A stretch of DNA of 64,000 nucleotides from Gammaproteobacteria bacterium (GCA_030433415.1 JAUIMF010000008.1:1-64000), one strand, 5' to 3'; numbered from the stretch's first letter, positions 33,047 to 42,529 are shown. The notes: generated from the sequence alone by a model not told the origin. Translations and numbers: made by a program.

Positions 33047-35518
33047 ATGAAGTGTTCTTCCGCCATTGTTGGACTCGCTGGTCTCGCGCTATTGCTCGTC
33101 GCGTCGCTGCCCACCAAGGCAGATATTCCCTCGACGACGAACGACAGACCAACGCTGCTGGTGGTCCACCATGAGGTGCCGAGTATGAAACGGGTGATCG
33201 CCGACCGGCTCGAAAAAAGTGGCCATTTCCGTCTGTTGAACAGCGCTGACTTTTCAGAGCTCGCCACCATCGACGCACCGGTTTATCAGGGTGATCCCAG
33301 GTACGCGGCCTGGCGGAACCTGGGTGTGGATTATCTGGTTAGCGTGCGGGGGTTTTTCTACAGCGGCCTGAGCAACGACGACAAGAATCGCGCCAAGAAC
33401 GAAATACAGTTCCAGCTACTGGACCTCGTGAACGGTCGACAACTTGTCGGCTATGACCTCTTTTCCAGCAACAAACACTATCCCTCGGTCGGGGAGTTCC
33501 TCGCCAGTGAGGTATACCGCGAACTGACGGGCAGCCAAGCGGACTTTCAGTCCCGCAGCGCCTTTTTGCGATTGCACGGCGACTCGCAGGACGCCGGTGA
33601 CCTGATGGTGTTGTCTGCCAGTGGTGGTGCGAGCTCCCTGGTCAGTTCGCCCCGCCGCCTGGGCCCGATGAGCTTCTCGACCGACGGTGCGTGGCTGGCC
33701 TACCAGTCCTTCGAGTCGGGGCGCGGCGAGCTATTCCTACAGGAACTCAGTACCGGTCGTCGGGAAAGCCTTGCCGTGCCCACCACGCCAATAGAATCCA
33801 TCGCATGGTCCCCCGACAGTTCGCTGCTCGCGCTGAGTCTTGCACAAGAGAGCCAGAGCACAATCCATCTTCTCGATCTCAATACGCGTCAACAGCAGAA
33901 GGTACGGGCCATTCCGGCAGGTCACTCCCCGGTCTGGTCTGCGGATGGGCTATCTTTGCTTTATCTCGTCGACGGTGATAACGAAGGTTCACTGCGCAGG
34001 TATCACATCAGTCGTGGCACGGTCGAGATACTGCTGACCGGGCTACCCTCAGGCCTGCATCTGTTCTCTGCACCCGGCCACGACCGACTCTATGCATTGA
34101 ATAAACATGCCGTGCTGGTGCTACGGCATCGGGGAGGAAAGTTGAGAGCCGAGCACCTGTTCAATGCCGAAGGCATCATAGGCGTTCCCGCCGTTTCGCC
34201 CCATGGACACATGATGATGTACGCCGCCGCTAAGGAGGGTCGCCAGGTCATCACCACCCGAGTCCTCGATACAGGCGCCAGTTGGGACATCGGTAGCGAG
34301 GCATACAGGCTGGCGGCACCCGTCTGGGCCATGCGTGATTCTGTAACGATCGACCTGGTGAATGAGAACCGGCGCGTGCCGCCCTCCATCGATCGGCGTG
34401 TTATCGACCGACTGAAGCGTATTGCCCATCGCGCAAATAACGGCGACACCGCATCGGCAATGCTCATGGCAAAGCTCTACTCCAACAACAGACCGCAGGC
34501 CTCTGACCCGCCCGACGACCCCGAGGTGGCGTTCTATTTTACTGCCCGCGCCGCAGATAGCGGCGACACGTTTGCAGCGAAGGCGCTGGCAGAGCGGTAC
34601 TACCAGGGTGACGGCGTAGCAAGAGATGTCGAACAGGCGGTGGTGTACTTTCGACGCCATGCCCAGGGCGCCTACAGCTTCAACTCCTATGAAGATCTCG
34701 CCAGAGCATTGATAGAGCTGGGCGAGCCAACACATCTTGAAGAAGCCACGCAGTGGATGAACAAAGAGATGCAGGCGCGATCGATACCGCGAAGCGCGAG
34801 CATCGTAGACGCGCAGTCCCAGTTTTTCTACCTGTACGAAGGCGGACGGCAAGCCGAAGAACGCGCCGCGCAACAGCGCAAGCGCGAACAGGAACTGGCG
34901 GCATTGACCGCAATGACCAATCGAGAACCCCTGCGCTACAACGATCTCATCATCGGCCTCTCGAGCCCCTCAGACGTGATTTCGCACTTTCGCGACGGAA
35001 TCTACGACCACCATCTGAAGGGCAAATTTAGCAGGCTGTCTGTGCAGAACATTGAGCAAAGCAGTTTTCGGCCGCGGCAGGATGTTGAGATTGTCTGCCT
35101 CAACTATCGACCGCTTTACAGCACCAAGAACGTAACGGACTGCTACTTTTTTGAAAACGACGCCTTCGTAGGTTTCCATTTCGATCGCTCACAGCTCAAC
35201 TGCCCTTCCATCTGTCAGTGGGGCGAGGTGGAACTGCAGAACCTGGACAAAAAATTCCAGATCGGCGCGACATTCGCTGCCACCCAGAAAGAGACCAACG
35301 GCAATACGCTGCGTCGCAAATGGCAACGCGGCGACATGAAACTCAATACACTGCGCTGGGGGCAGTTCGCGGCCCAGCAGCACAAGAACGTCGGGGGTAT
35401 CAAACGTTACGATCGCACCAACTACGGGCTGCAGGCGACCCTATGTCTGTTCCCTGAGCGCCTGGAGCCCCTGCTCCAGTCCCTCGAAGCGGATCGGGGC
35501 AATTACACCTGTGACTGA
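33047..35518 (+). CDS. exported multidomain protein: TolB-like N-domain, beta-propeller, Sel1-like repeats, unknown C-domain
   Basis: This protein has 823 residues from ATG 33047 (ATG 33032 adds five). A signal peptide ends near PTKA-DIP. Residues about 35-160 resemble the N-terminal domain of TolB (RVIADRLEKSGHFRLLN and the W-LGVDYLVSV core). WD40/TolB-type propeller blades follow to about 440 (repeats such as LGPMSFSTDGAWLAYQSF and ESIAWSPDSSLLALSL), then Sel1/TPR-like helices (about 450-610: AMLMAKLYSN, AKALAERYYQGDGVARDVEQAV) and a cysteine-containing C-terminal domain I cannot name. True TolB stops after the propeller (about 430 residues), and no tol-pal genes are near. It converges on the coiled-coil membrane protein gene with only 8 bp between stops. 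A periplasmic scaffold or sensor is likely; the role is unknown. Confidence 0.8.
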   Translation: MKCSSAIVGLAGLALLLVASLPTKADIPSTTNDRPTLLVVHHEVPSMKRVIADRLEKSGHFRLLNSADFSELATIDAPVYQGDPRYAAWRNLGVDYLVSVRGFFYSGLSNDDKNRAKNEIQFQLLDLVNGRQLVGYDLFSSNKHYPSVGEFLASEVYRELTGSQADFQSRSAFLRLHGDSQDAGDLMVLSASGGASSLVSSPRRLGPMSFSTDGAWLAYQSFESGRGELFLQELSTGRRESLAVPTTPIESIAWSPDSSLLALSLAQESQSTIHLLDLNTRQQQKVRAIPAGHSPVWSADGLSLLYLVDGDNEGSLRRYHISRGTVEILLTGLPSGLHLFSAPGHDRLYALNKHAVLVLRHRGGKLRAEHLFNAEGIIGVPAVSPHGHMMMYAAAKEGRQVITTRVLDTGASWDIGSEAYRLAAPVWAMRDSVTIDLVNENRRVPPSIDRRVIDRLKRIAHRANNGDTASAMLMAKLYSNNRPQASDPPDDPEVAFYFTARAADSGDTFAAKALAERYYQGDGVARDVEQAVVYFRRHAQGAYSFNSYEDLARALIELGEPTHLEEATQWMNKEMQARSIPRSASIVDAQSQFFYLYEGGRQAEERAAQQRKREQELAALTAMTNREPLRYNDLIIGLSSPSDVISHFRDGIYDHHLKGKFSRLSVQNIEQSSFRPRQDVEIVCLNYRPLYSTKNVTDCYFFENDAFVGFHFDRSQLNCPSICQWGEVELQNLDKKFQIGATFAATQKETNGNTLRRKWQRGDMKLNTLRWGQFAAQQHKNVGGIKRYDRTNYGLQATLCLFPERLEPLLQSLEADRGNYTCD

Positions 35519-35526
35519 ATCGCCGC

Positions 35527-37521
35527 TCAAATCACATACAGCATACCGCCCGTCACCAGGTCGAGCAGACCGACACCGATAGCGGCCACGCCGATGGTTG
35601 CCTTGTGATTGTCGACAAGCGCCAGGCCGCGACCCAGTTTGGCTTCGAGCCTGTTTGCTGCAAGCACGCCGCCAAGCGCGAGCGCCGTTACCTGCGGAAT
35701 GATGTTGGCGAACAACGCCAGGCTCAGGGTGTTCATCAGAAATCCCAGCAGACCGCACGCTGCCAGGACGATGCCGAGCACCGGCATCATGGGACCAACG
35801 AATCCATACGCCGTCTCAAGCACGGCTTTGAGTGGCGGCAGCATTCGTGCAAGTGCTTCGCGAGAAAACATCACTCCCCCCAGCAGCAGACCGAGCGTGG
35901 TCAACAGGGCAACAAAGGATCGTAGGCCCCCAAAGACCCCGGAGTTTTGACCCGCAGGCTGTTGTTGCGCGCTGTCGAGCATTTGCTGTGCCCTGGCAAG
36001 TTCGGCCTCGGCCTCAGCCATGGCGGCGGCCTGGGCCCCGGCAACTTCGGCTTCCACCGCCTTCTCTCGTTCGGCAACCTCTTGCAGATGTCGCTCATGG
36101 GCGGCGTCGCGGGCCGCGTTCTGCGCTGCGATTTCGGCTTTTCTGTCCGTCCGCTCCTGATCGCGCCGATCGCGATCGGCCTGCATCCGCGCGGCCGTGG
36201 CCTCGCGTTCGAGTCGCACAGGGTCGGGAATCCACGCAGCCGCTTCGACCCGTTCGATAGCGTCATCGCCCTGGGCTGACGCGACCGTCCAGAAGTAGCG
36301 ATCAGAATTTCGGTCCTGAGACATGTGGTTGCCGGCTTCAATCTGCAGACGCCGGGACAGGCGATACTCCCGATCTTCGGGAACGAGGGTTTTGCCTGGG
36401 AATGCAAAGCTCCAGACGCGAGCGAAACGAATCGAGCCGGTCTTTTCTACCCAAACGACATCAACGGAACCGTCATGGTTCTCGAGCAGTTGGTGAAACT
36501 GGTCCTTGTTGCCAATCGCCACGTTCCCACGTCCATCGAGTCCGTCATAGCGCAGACCCGGCTTTTTGCGGTTGTACTCTGGCCGGGTGTTTTCATCCAT
36601 GACCTGATCGCGGCGGAGTGTCTCTGACACATCCTGGTGCGCGATGATTTCATCGTCGGCAATCACGTAAAGTTGAATGTCGCGTTTGAGCTCACCGTCC
36701 CGTTCCAGCGCCTCCATCACGCCCATGGGCGCCTGATCGTAGTACTGAAAATACAGGTTTTTGTCTGCCCCATAGCGCAGCGCCGCATGATTCTGCCACG
36801 GCCCCTGAAGACGGTAGATACGGTAGGTGCTGGCAACGCCGCGGACACTCTCTTCGACCACATCGAACTCGATGGACTGGAACGCATCACCGCCGTAGAC
36901 CGAATAGGTGATCCGGTAGGTCGCCGCCTCTTTGGGTAGATTGATCATGTCGTAGTTGTAGGTCTCATCCAGATAGAGCGCCTTGATCTGCTGTATGAGC
37001 TCGTCCCGGTCCGGGCTGTGCGAGGACACAAAGTGAAAGCGGCACCCAGGACCGCAGTTTTCTACGCTCTTTGACTGCAGGTCCTGCACGAACGCCGTCG
37101 GTACGGCATGCGCTTTACCCGCACCGGCGTCACACCCAATTGTTTCAAACAGGCGCTGATCGCGGCGCTCAAGGTAGTAGGACTTGTAGATCAGGACGCA
37201 CTGGGCGTAGCGGCGGCCATCCTTTTCGATATCGAGAATAATTGGTACGCCGTAGTAATAGGCACCCGGTCCGCCGTGGAAGGACTTCATGATGTGGCGG
37301 GGTTGATCGGGCAGGTGATAGGCAATGGCGTTTTCGTCGCCATTGAGTGACAGATACAGGTAGTCATCCAGTGCCCGGCCAGACTTCAGATCCTGATTAC
37401 TCCACTTGGGAGTGATCATCTGAAACAACGACTCGAGGGGAATCCTGGGGTCTTCGGCGACCGCCTGAGCGACAAACCCCACAAGCAGTAGTACCAGACC
37501 GATTGATCTTTTTGCTGCCAC
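35527..37521 (-). CDS. exported protein with long coiled coil and C-terminal transmembrane helices, function unknown
   Basis: This 664-residue protein is read from GTG 37521, which has GGGAG upstream and gives a normal signal peptide (VAAKRSIGLVLLLVGFVAQAVA). The mature part has a soluble, mixed alpha/beta region (to about residue 430), a highly charged coiled coil (about 440-535, rich in Glu, Arg, Gln and Ala: REATAARMQADRDRRDQER, AEAEAELARAQQML), and then several hydrophobic helices from about 550 to the end with glycine-rich stretches. I do not recognise the family. The arrangement is a periplasmic head tied by a coiled coil to a membrane bundle. Convergent with, and tightly adjacent to, the TolB/Sel1 fusion gene, which suggests a shared periplasmic system. 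The frame opens further upstream at 37686, but that part lacks sense as a secreted protein. Confidence 0.7.
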   Translation of the reverse strand: MAAKRSIGLVLLLVGFVAQAVAEDPRIPLESLFQMITPKWSNQDLKSGRALDDYLYLSLNGDENAIAYHLPDQPRHIMKSFHGGPGAYYYGVPIILDIEKDGRRYAQCVLIYKSYYLERRDQRLFETIGCDAGAGKAHAVPTAFVQDLQSKSVENCGPGCRFHFVSSHSPDRDELIQQIKALYLDETYNYDMINLPKEAATYRITYSVYGGDAFQSIEFDVVEESVRGVASTYRIYRLQGPWQNHAALRYGADKNLYFQYYDQAPMGVMEALERDGELKRDIQLYVIADDEIIAHQDVSETLRRDQVMDENTRPEYNRKKPGLRYDGLDGRGNVAIGNKDQFHQLLENHDGSVDVVWVEKTGSIRFARVWSFAFPGKTLVPEDREYRLSRRLQIEAGNHMSQDRNSDRYFWTVASAQGDDAIERVEAAAWIPDPVRLEREATAARMQADRDRRDQERTDRKAEIAAQNAARDAAHERHLQEVAEREKAVEAEVAGAQAAAMAEAEAELARAQQMLDSAQQQPAGQNSGVFGGLRSFVALLTTLGLLLGGVMFSREALARMLPPLKAVLETAYGFVGPMMPVLGIVLAACGLLGFLMNTLSLALFANIIPQVTALALGGVLAANRLEAKLGRGLALVDNHKATIGVAAIGVGLLDLVTGGMLYVI

Positions 37522-37703
37522 GAATCCCGCTCTCCCTGTCGTATAGGTTTGCGGACAATAGGGATTCGCGGGGCCAAAGGAAGATAAAGCAGGGGACAAT
37601 GCGGGGCAACGACCGGCGAGAAGGGTAAAGGCAGGCGGTAAGGCCCTGTTTCCAAACGAGTTGGGGTTTTGCCCGTTCGCTACCACCCGGCTCCTTGTTT
37701 AAA

Positions 37704-38162
37704 ATGTCTGCTGATACAGAACACGCAGCACTGCAGACGATGAGCGCCTACAACACCCCTTACGAAGCCCTCGGCGCCGATGGCATTCGCGACCTGGTCA
37801 ACACGTTCTATGACCTGATGGACAGCGACCCCCAGTTTGCGGATTTGCGCGCCATGCATGCGCCCGATCTGGGCCCCATCAAACAGAAACTCATCGAATA
37901 CCTGACCGGCTGGATGGGTGGTCCACCGCTCTATGCAGAGAAGTACGGCACGGTCTGCATGACCGAACCCCACGAGCACTACTGGATCGGACCCAAGGCT
38001 CGCGACGAGTGGCTCACCTGCATGAAGATGGCTCTCGATGCCGTGTCGGACGACGAGCAGCTCAAGAAGATGATGGAAGTGCCCCTGTTTCGCATTGCCG
38101 ATGCCGTGCGTAACCGCGACGGTGAGCGCACCGTTGATCCGGGTGTGATCGCGTCGGGTTGA
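37704..38162 (+). CDS. group II truncated haemoglobin-like protein
   Basis: This 152-residue globin starts at ATG 37704; a TTG at 37695 is unlikely and an ATG at 37740 is possible. It has the 2-on-2 globin pattern of group II: YEALGADGIRDLVNTFYDLMDSD at helices A/B, LIEYLTGWMGGPPLYAEKYG with the group II glycine-proline turn, and HEHYWIGPKARDEWLTCMKMAL containing the proximal histidine region and the tryptophan of helix G. Such proteins bind oxygen or nitric oxide in the cytoplasm and are linked with NO detoxification or peroxide handling. It stands alone between a convergent-looking neighbour set and has no reductase gene beside it. Confidence 0.88.
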   Translation: MSADTEHAALQTMSAYNTPYEALGADGIRDLVNTFYDLMDSDPQFADLRAMHAPDLGPIKQKLIEYLTGWMGGPPLYAEKYGTVCMTEPHEHYWIGPKARDEWLTCMKMALDAVSDDEQLKKMMEVPLFRIADAVRNRDGERTVDPGVIASG

Positions 38163-38350
38163 AGCTTGGAGTTGCCCTCCATGACGGACAGGAGCGCGGC
38201 GTTAGCTGACGCTGTCTGCCAGCCCATGCGCCTTGAGACGCACGCTTTGTAGCTGGGCCCGTTTTTCGGTCAGCCCAACGCATAGCCGCTGCGTCAGTTC
38301 GACTGCCGTTGTATGCTGCGTGCCCCGAGCTACAGCTACTCAAATATCGT

Positions 38351-40555
38351 ATGTTTACTTCAAACCCTTTTCGCCCTCTTGGCGTACTGTCACTCGCTGC
38401 TGTCATCGTCAGTGGGTGCAATAACTCTGAGCAAACCATGGAAGAAAAAATAACCGGACCTGAGACTCCCCGGCCGCCCGTCGCCAAGATCGAAAACGTG
38501 GTCGATACCCACTGGGGCGTCGAGGTCGAAGATCCCTACCGCTACATGGAAGACCCCCAGGACCCCTACGTGCTGGAGTGGTTCCAGGGTCAGGATGCGT
38601 ACGCAGACCAGACGCTTCAGGGGCTGCCCGATCGCACGGCTTTTTATGACCGCCTGGTCGAACTCGATCAGGGCGCTCCCTTCAGCACTATGTCTGTGAA
38701 GGAGCTGGAGAACGGCGACGTGTTCTACCTGCGCCGTAACGCTGGTGAGAACCTCGCCAAGCTGTATATGCAACGCCACGACGCCGAAGAAGCCACACTC
38801 CTCGTCGATCCCGAGCTTCTGGGCAGTGATGACGAAGAGCACTACTCCCTCGGCGCTTACCAGCCCTCGTGGGATGGCAAGTATCTGGTTTACGGTGTCG
38901 CGCAGGGTGGCTCGGAAGAGACCACCTACTTCATCATGGATCTCACCACGGGCGAGATCGTCGACAAGCCCATCGGCAATATCGAGACTGCGTACAACCG
39001 CCCTCAGTGGGCACTGGACGGTAAGGGTTTTTACTACAGCCGTCGCCGTGACCTGCCCGAAGACGCGCCAGTCACCGAGATATACAAGCAGACGTCTGTG
39101 CGCTTCCACGCGCTGGGTACGGACCCGGCTGACGACCCGGTCGTCGCCGGCTACGGCCTCTCAGACCGACTTGAACTGCTGGACACGGACTTTCCGAGCA
39201 TCGTCATCACACCCGGTTCCGACTATGCCGCCCTCAAGGTGAAGCATGGCGACAACAACGAGATATCCATTTTCTCTGCGCCACGCTCATCGCTGCTGAG
39301 TGGCGACGTGCTCTGGTCGCGAATCACGAGCGAACCGGATCTGGTCAAGGATTTTGTAAGCGTCGGCGACGACATTTACCTGATGACCGCTAAAGACGCG
39401 CCGCGCTACCAGCTGGTGAAGACGTCGTTGGGTGAACCAAACTTTGCCTCTGCCACCAGCGTGATCCCCGCGGGAGAGACGGTACTGAGCGGCGTTTCAG
39501 TGGCAAAAGACGCGGTGTACGTTGATGCCAAGATCGATGGCGTCGCCGCCGTGCTTCGCCTGAACGAGGACGGCAGCGTCGAACGTCTGGCGGTGCCGCG
39601 CGATGGAGCGGCGTACGTTTCAGCGATTTCGCCCACGGTTCCAGGGGTTCGGGTATTCGAAAGCTCCTGGATACAGGGCGGGATCCGCTTCATCTATGAC
39701 CCTGAGACAACAACCTTCACGAACGACGGGCTCACACCCAAAGGTGAGTTCGATGACATGGAGGGCTTCGTTTCCCGCGAGGTGGTGGTTACGTCTCATG
39801 ACGGCGCGAAAGTCCCGCTGTCCATCATCCATCGCGCCGATATCGAGCTCGATGGCAGCAACCCGACCATCGTGTACGGCTATGGATCGTACGGAATCTC
39901 CATTGACGTGAGTTTCTCCACCATCCGTCTGGCCTGGGTTGAGGCAGGTGGCGTATGGGCCGTCGCGCACGTGCGCGGCGGCGGAGAGTACGGCAAGGAA
40001 TGGCACTACGCCGGTCGCATGGGTAACAAGCCGAATACCTGGAAAGACCTGATCGCCAGTACCGAGTACCTCATCAAAGAAGGCTATACAGCACCTGAGC
40101 ACGTTGCACCCATGGGCGGCTCTGCCGGCGGCATCCTTGTGGGACGCTCCATCACCGAGCGCCCGGACCTCTTTGGCGCAGCGATCATCCAGGTCGGTAT
40201 GCTCGACGCAATTCGCGCAGAAACCACCACCAATGGCGTGCCCAATATCAAGGAGTTTGGCACCGTAACCGACGAGGAAGGCTTCAGGCACCTGCTCGAG
40301 ATGAGCGCCTATCATCACGTAGAAGAAGGCGTTGCCTACCCGTCAACGCTGCTCACGCACGGATACAACGACCCGCGCGTGAATCCCTGGATGTCGGGAA
40401 AAATGGCGGCCCGTATGCAGGCGGTCAGCGATGGCAGCAACGAGGTTCTGCTGCGCATCGACTTCGACTCGGGTCACGGTATTGGGTCTACTCGCGAGCA
40501 GATCCTTGCGCAATACGCGGATATTTTTGCGTTTCTTAAGAGCGAGCTTCAATAG
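38351..40555 (+). CDS. prolyl oligopeptidase family (S9A) serine peptidase, lipoprotein
   Basis: This 734-residue peptidase cleaves after proline in oligopeptides. Starting at ATG 38351 it has a lipoprotein signal with lipobox IVSGC (Cys near residue 23), placing it in the periplasm on a membrane. After DPYRYMEDPQDPYVLEWFQGQ, the classic N-terminal S9A motif, comes a seven-bladed propeller (to about 450) that shields the active site, then the alpha/beta hydrolase domain with the nucleophile in MGGSAGGILVG, the acid in YNDPRVNPW and the histidine in DSGHGIGS. HVRGGGEYGKEWHYAGR is also typical. The length matches prolyl oligopeptidases (690-740). A hairpin terminator follows. It stands alone as a transcription unit. 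Its role is probably scavenging proline-rich peptides. Confidence 0.94.
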   Translation: MFTSNPFRPLGVLSLAAVIVSGCNNSEQTMEEKITGPETPRPPVAKIENVVDTHWGVEVEDPYRYMEDPQDPYVLEWFQGQDAYADQTLQGLPDRTAFYDRLVELDQGAPFSTMSVKELENGDVFYLRRNAGENLAKLYMQRHDAEEATLLVDPELLGSDDEEHYSLGAYQPSWDGKYLVYGVAQGGSEETTYFIMDLTTGEIVDKPIGNIETAYNRPQWALDGKGFYYSRRRDLPEDAPVTEIYKQTSVRFHALGTDPADDPVVAGYGLSDRLELLDTDFPSIVITPGSDYAALKVKHGDNNEISIFSAPRSSLLSGDVLWSRITSEPDLVKDFVSVGDDIYLMTAKDAPRYQLVKTSLGEPNFASATSVIPAGETVLSGVSVAKDAVYVDAKIDGVAAVLRLNEDGSVERLAVPRDGAAYVSAISPTVPGVRVFESSWIQGGIRFIYDPETTTFTNDGLTPKGEFDDMEGFVSREVVVTSHDGAKVPLSIIHRADIELDGSNPTIVYGYGSYGISIDVSFSTIRLAWVEAGGVWAVAHVRGGGEYGKEWHYAGRMGNKPNTWKDLIASTEYLIKEGYTAPEHVAPMGGSAGGILVGRSITERPDLFGAAIIQVGMLDAIRAETTTNGVPNIKEFGTVTDEEGFRHLLEMSAYHHVEEGVAYPSTLLTHGYNDPRVNPWMSGKMAARMQAVSDGSNEVLLRIDFDSGHGIGSTREQILAQYADIFAFLKSELQ

Positions 40556-40596
40556 TTTGAAGGGTGAGCGCTAAAACCGCTCCTTCAGATACACAA

Positions 40597-40618
40597 CACC
40601 CTGCCGTTGGCGGGGTTT
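40597..40618 (+). terminator. probable intrinsic terminator of the prolyl oligopeptidase gene
   Basis: A 7-bp stem (CCCTGCC, 40599-40605, with GGCGGGG, 40609-40615, one G-U pair), a GTT loop and TTT afterwards. It lies 44 bp past the stop codon. The short T-tract makes it moderate. Confidence 0.55.
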
Positions 40619-40651
40619 GCAGGCTCTTCTCAGTAGCGGGAAGTACCAGGA

Positions 40652-41446
40652 TCAGAGCGTGGCGGGAAAGGGAGCGTCCTCTTCTTCAATACCCACTCCC
40701 AGAGGCACGCGGACCTGCGCATCGGGAGGTATTGTCCTGGCGGTTCCGAACAGGTAGTCGAACCAGGGTACGGCTATACCGAAATTGCTATCTGCGAGAG
40801 TCCGGTCTCGGGCATGGTGAACACGGTGAAAGTCCGGCGTGACCACCAGGGGACGCAGGGCGCGATCGATCCCGGAGGGGATAGCGAGGTTTCCGTGGTT
40901 GAAGATAGTCAGGGACAAACGCAACAGCGCGACGAGTACCACATACCCCGGCGGGACCCCCAGGAGCAGGGGGACCGGCAACAACAGCATGGAACTCAGA
41001 AATACTTCTCCGAGGTGGTGACGATGGGATGTCGTTGCATCGACCGCGCAGTCGCTATGATGCACGGAGTGCAAATACCACAGCGCCGGGATGCGATGAA
41101 AAAGACGGTGGATACCATAGGCGATCCCTTCGATCAGAATGAAAACGAAGGCCACGGCAGGCACCGCCGGTAGATATTCAAAGAGCGGGAGAAGTGGTCC
41201 GGGGGCGTGGACTGCGAGCCACCCCCCCAGATAAATCGCCACAAAAATCATGGCAAAAAAATTGCAGATGGCTAATCCCCAGTTGAAGAGCCACCGCAGG
41301 GCGGGCGCCGTATCCTGGGACCGCCGGGGCCAGCACTGCTCCAGTAGCATCACAAAAAGCATGCCACCGAAGGTTACCAGCAACAGGATGAGATCTTTCT
41401 GGTATACCAGTCCCGCCAGCGGTGTCTGTACCAGCTGAAGCTCCAC
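40652..41446 (-). CDS. sterol desaturase/fatty acid hydroxylase superfamily membrane protein
   Basis: This 264-residue integral membrane di-iron protein has four to five transmembrane helices and the three histidine boxes of the superfamily: HRLFH (after helix 3), HSVHHS and, near the C-terminus, HRVHHAR, with an extra HRHH between them. Such proteins hydroxylate or desaturate sterols, fatty acids or carotenoids using oxygen. Length fits the bacterial branch (250-300). The gene is followed, in reverse order on the same strand, by nothing obvious and is preceded by the 'midcut' protein gene with 21 bp between them, so the two may be co-transcribed. The substrate cannot be predicted. Confidence 0.88.
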   Translation of the reverse strand: MELQLVQTPLAGLVYQKDLILLLVTFGGMLFVMLLEQCWPRRSQDTAPALRWLFNWGLAICNFFAMIFVAIYLGGWLAVHAPGPLLPLFEYLPAVPAVAFVFILIEGIAYGIHRLFHRIPALWYLHSVHHSDCAVDATTSHRHHLGEVFLSSMLLLPVPLLLGVPPGYVVLVALLRLSLTIFNHGNLAIPSGIDRALRPLVVTPDFHRVHHARDRTLADSNFGIAVPWFDYLFGTARTIPPDAQVRVPLGVGIEEEDAPFPATL

Positions 41447-41467
41447 TACCCAGACCTCCGTCGGCTC

Positions 41468-42019
41468 TCAGCTCGGGGGCACGGTGCAGTCGATAGTGCA
41501 GGTGCTTCCGGCTTCCACCTCGTAGCCAAGGCTGCACCCTGTCGGGCCCGCCGTCGCCACACTCAGGGGACCACATAACCCGGGCAATGACACATCAAGC
41601 ACTTCAAGGGGGACACCCGCATTGTTACTGTAGATACTCAAGTCTCCGGGTGTCACGCTCAGCGTCTGGCCGCCGGATTCCGTGATCGAGAAGCCCGTGC
41701 CAGCACCTACCGCGCGTTCGACGAGAGACCCTCCAAGTACCGAGAGTAGCGCTCCCGTGGCAAACAATGCTGCGACTGCGGGAACAACTCCGGCTCGACG
41801 CTTGAGCGCCACCATCGCCATGAACCCAAGAAATAGCGCCAGTAACAGCGCCATTGCCATACCGAGGGTGGGCACCGATATCGGCCCTCCCGGACCAAAG
41901 GTAATCGACCCGCCCGTACCTGCAAGTACGGGGGGGGCTCCCGCCAAGCCAAACAACAGCAGCGTTAACGCAGGTCCCGGTCCAACGCCTCTACCCAACT
42001 TCCCTAGGCCAAATGCCAT
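41468..42019 (-). CDS. 'midcut-by-XrtH'-type protein with internal exosortase sorting signal
   Basis: This 183-residue protein is read from ATG 42019, which has a run of Gs six bases before it (a TTG at 42049 is the alternative). It has a signal peptide (to about residue 33, VLA-GT) and then ISVPTLGMAMALLLALFLGF...LKRR at about 45-75: a VPTL motif, a hydrophobic helix and basic residues, which is the IPTL/PEP-CTERM sorting signal normally found at the extreme C-terminus. Here about 105 further residues follow, including another hydrophobic stretch and a C-terminal domain with conserved-looking cysteines (LCGP, CSLGYEVEAGSTCTIDC). This matches the 'midcut' proteins associated with exosortase H. 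No exosortase gene is in the window. Confidence is good for the architecture and moderate for the family name. Confidence 0.78.
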   Translation of the reverse strand: MAFGLGKLGRGVGPGPALTLLLFGLAGAPPVLAGTGGSITFGPGGPISVPTLGMAMALLLALFLGFMAMVALKRRAGVVPAVAALFATGALLSVLGGSLVERAVGAGTGFSITESGGQTLSVTPGDLSIYSNNAGVPLEVLDVSLPGLCGPLSVATAGPTGCSLGYEVEAGSTCTIDCTVPPS

Positions 42020-42354
42020 ACATAACCCCCCAAGATTGAACTTACCCAAGCATCAGGTTACACCGCCGAACAAGATATGCCCAGATGCAACCGGCGTAGC
42101 TGAGTGCCCCTTGCGACGACTGGCCAAAACGCTTACATCCTGGCTCGAACCCATCGTCATGATGTGACGATTCAGTAAGAGTAATGGCCCCACAGAGAGC
42201 TACCACACCAAAATGGAGATGATGACGCGTCGAGCCTTCGGATTCAGAAATTTTGAGAACTATCGATTGAGGGTCTTAACCCACTGCGGGTGGGATGGCA
42301 TTATCAATCGAGTTTAGTGAGAAACGGTGCATCCCCCGTTAATTGGGAGAGCCC
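42020..42354. other. 335-bp gap without recognised gene
   Basis: No frame with a ribosome site and sensible composition is found on either strand. The region upstream of the midcut gene must carry its promoter, but no clear -10/-35 pair stood out. Composition is more AT-rich than the genes around it. Confidence 0.5.
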
Positions 42355-42428
42355 TCCAAACCTAAACCTCCAAACGAAAAACCCCCGCCGATGGCGAGGG
42401 TTTGTCGTTTGGTAGGACCAGGCGGATT
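42355..42428. repeat. 74-bp direct repeat, copy A (tRNA-Val 3' end remnant plus terminator)
   Basis: This matches 42530-42603 at 73 of 74 positions (G at 42414 in place of T). Its last 19 bases (42410-42428) equal the 3' end of the tRNA-Val gene including CCA, after which identity stops and the rest of the tRNA is missing. It is thus a partial duplicate of the tRNA 3' end and its terminator hairpin. Confidence 0.92.
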
Positions 42429-42529
42429 GATCGTAACGGGCTTTGGCCCGTTACGACCCTCCGGGCGTCCTCGCGCTACGCGCTGCGGGCGTCTAAATTG
42501 CTGCGCAATTTGTCGAACAGCGGTTCTTA
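42429..42529. mobile_element. 101-bp hairpin-rich insert between the 74-bp repeats
   Basis: It contains a perfect 11-bp stem (TCGTAACGGGC, 42431-42441, with its complement at 42446-42456, TTTG loop), a GC-rich block with CGCGCTACGCGCTG, and a 7-bp stem AAATTGC-TGC-GCAATTT (42495-42511). No coding capacity. It looks like a REP- or MITE-like mini-element, or the scar of an integrated element at the tRNA 3' end. The class is inference. Confidence 0.45.

Noticed and set aside
33047-35518. Bona fide tolB of the Tol-Pal system
   Set aside because: About twice the TolB length, with Sel1-like repeats and an unknown C-domain, and no tolQRA or pal around it.
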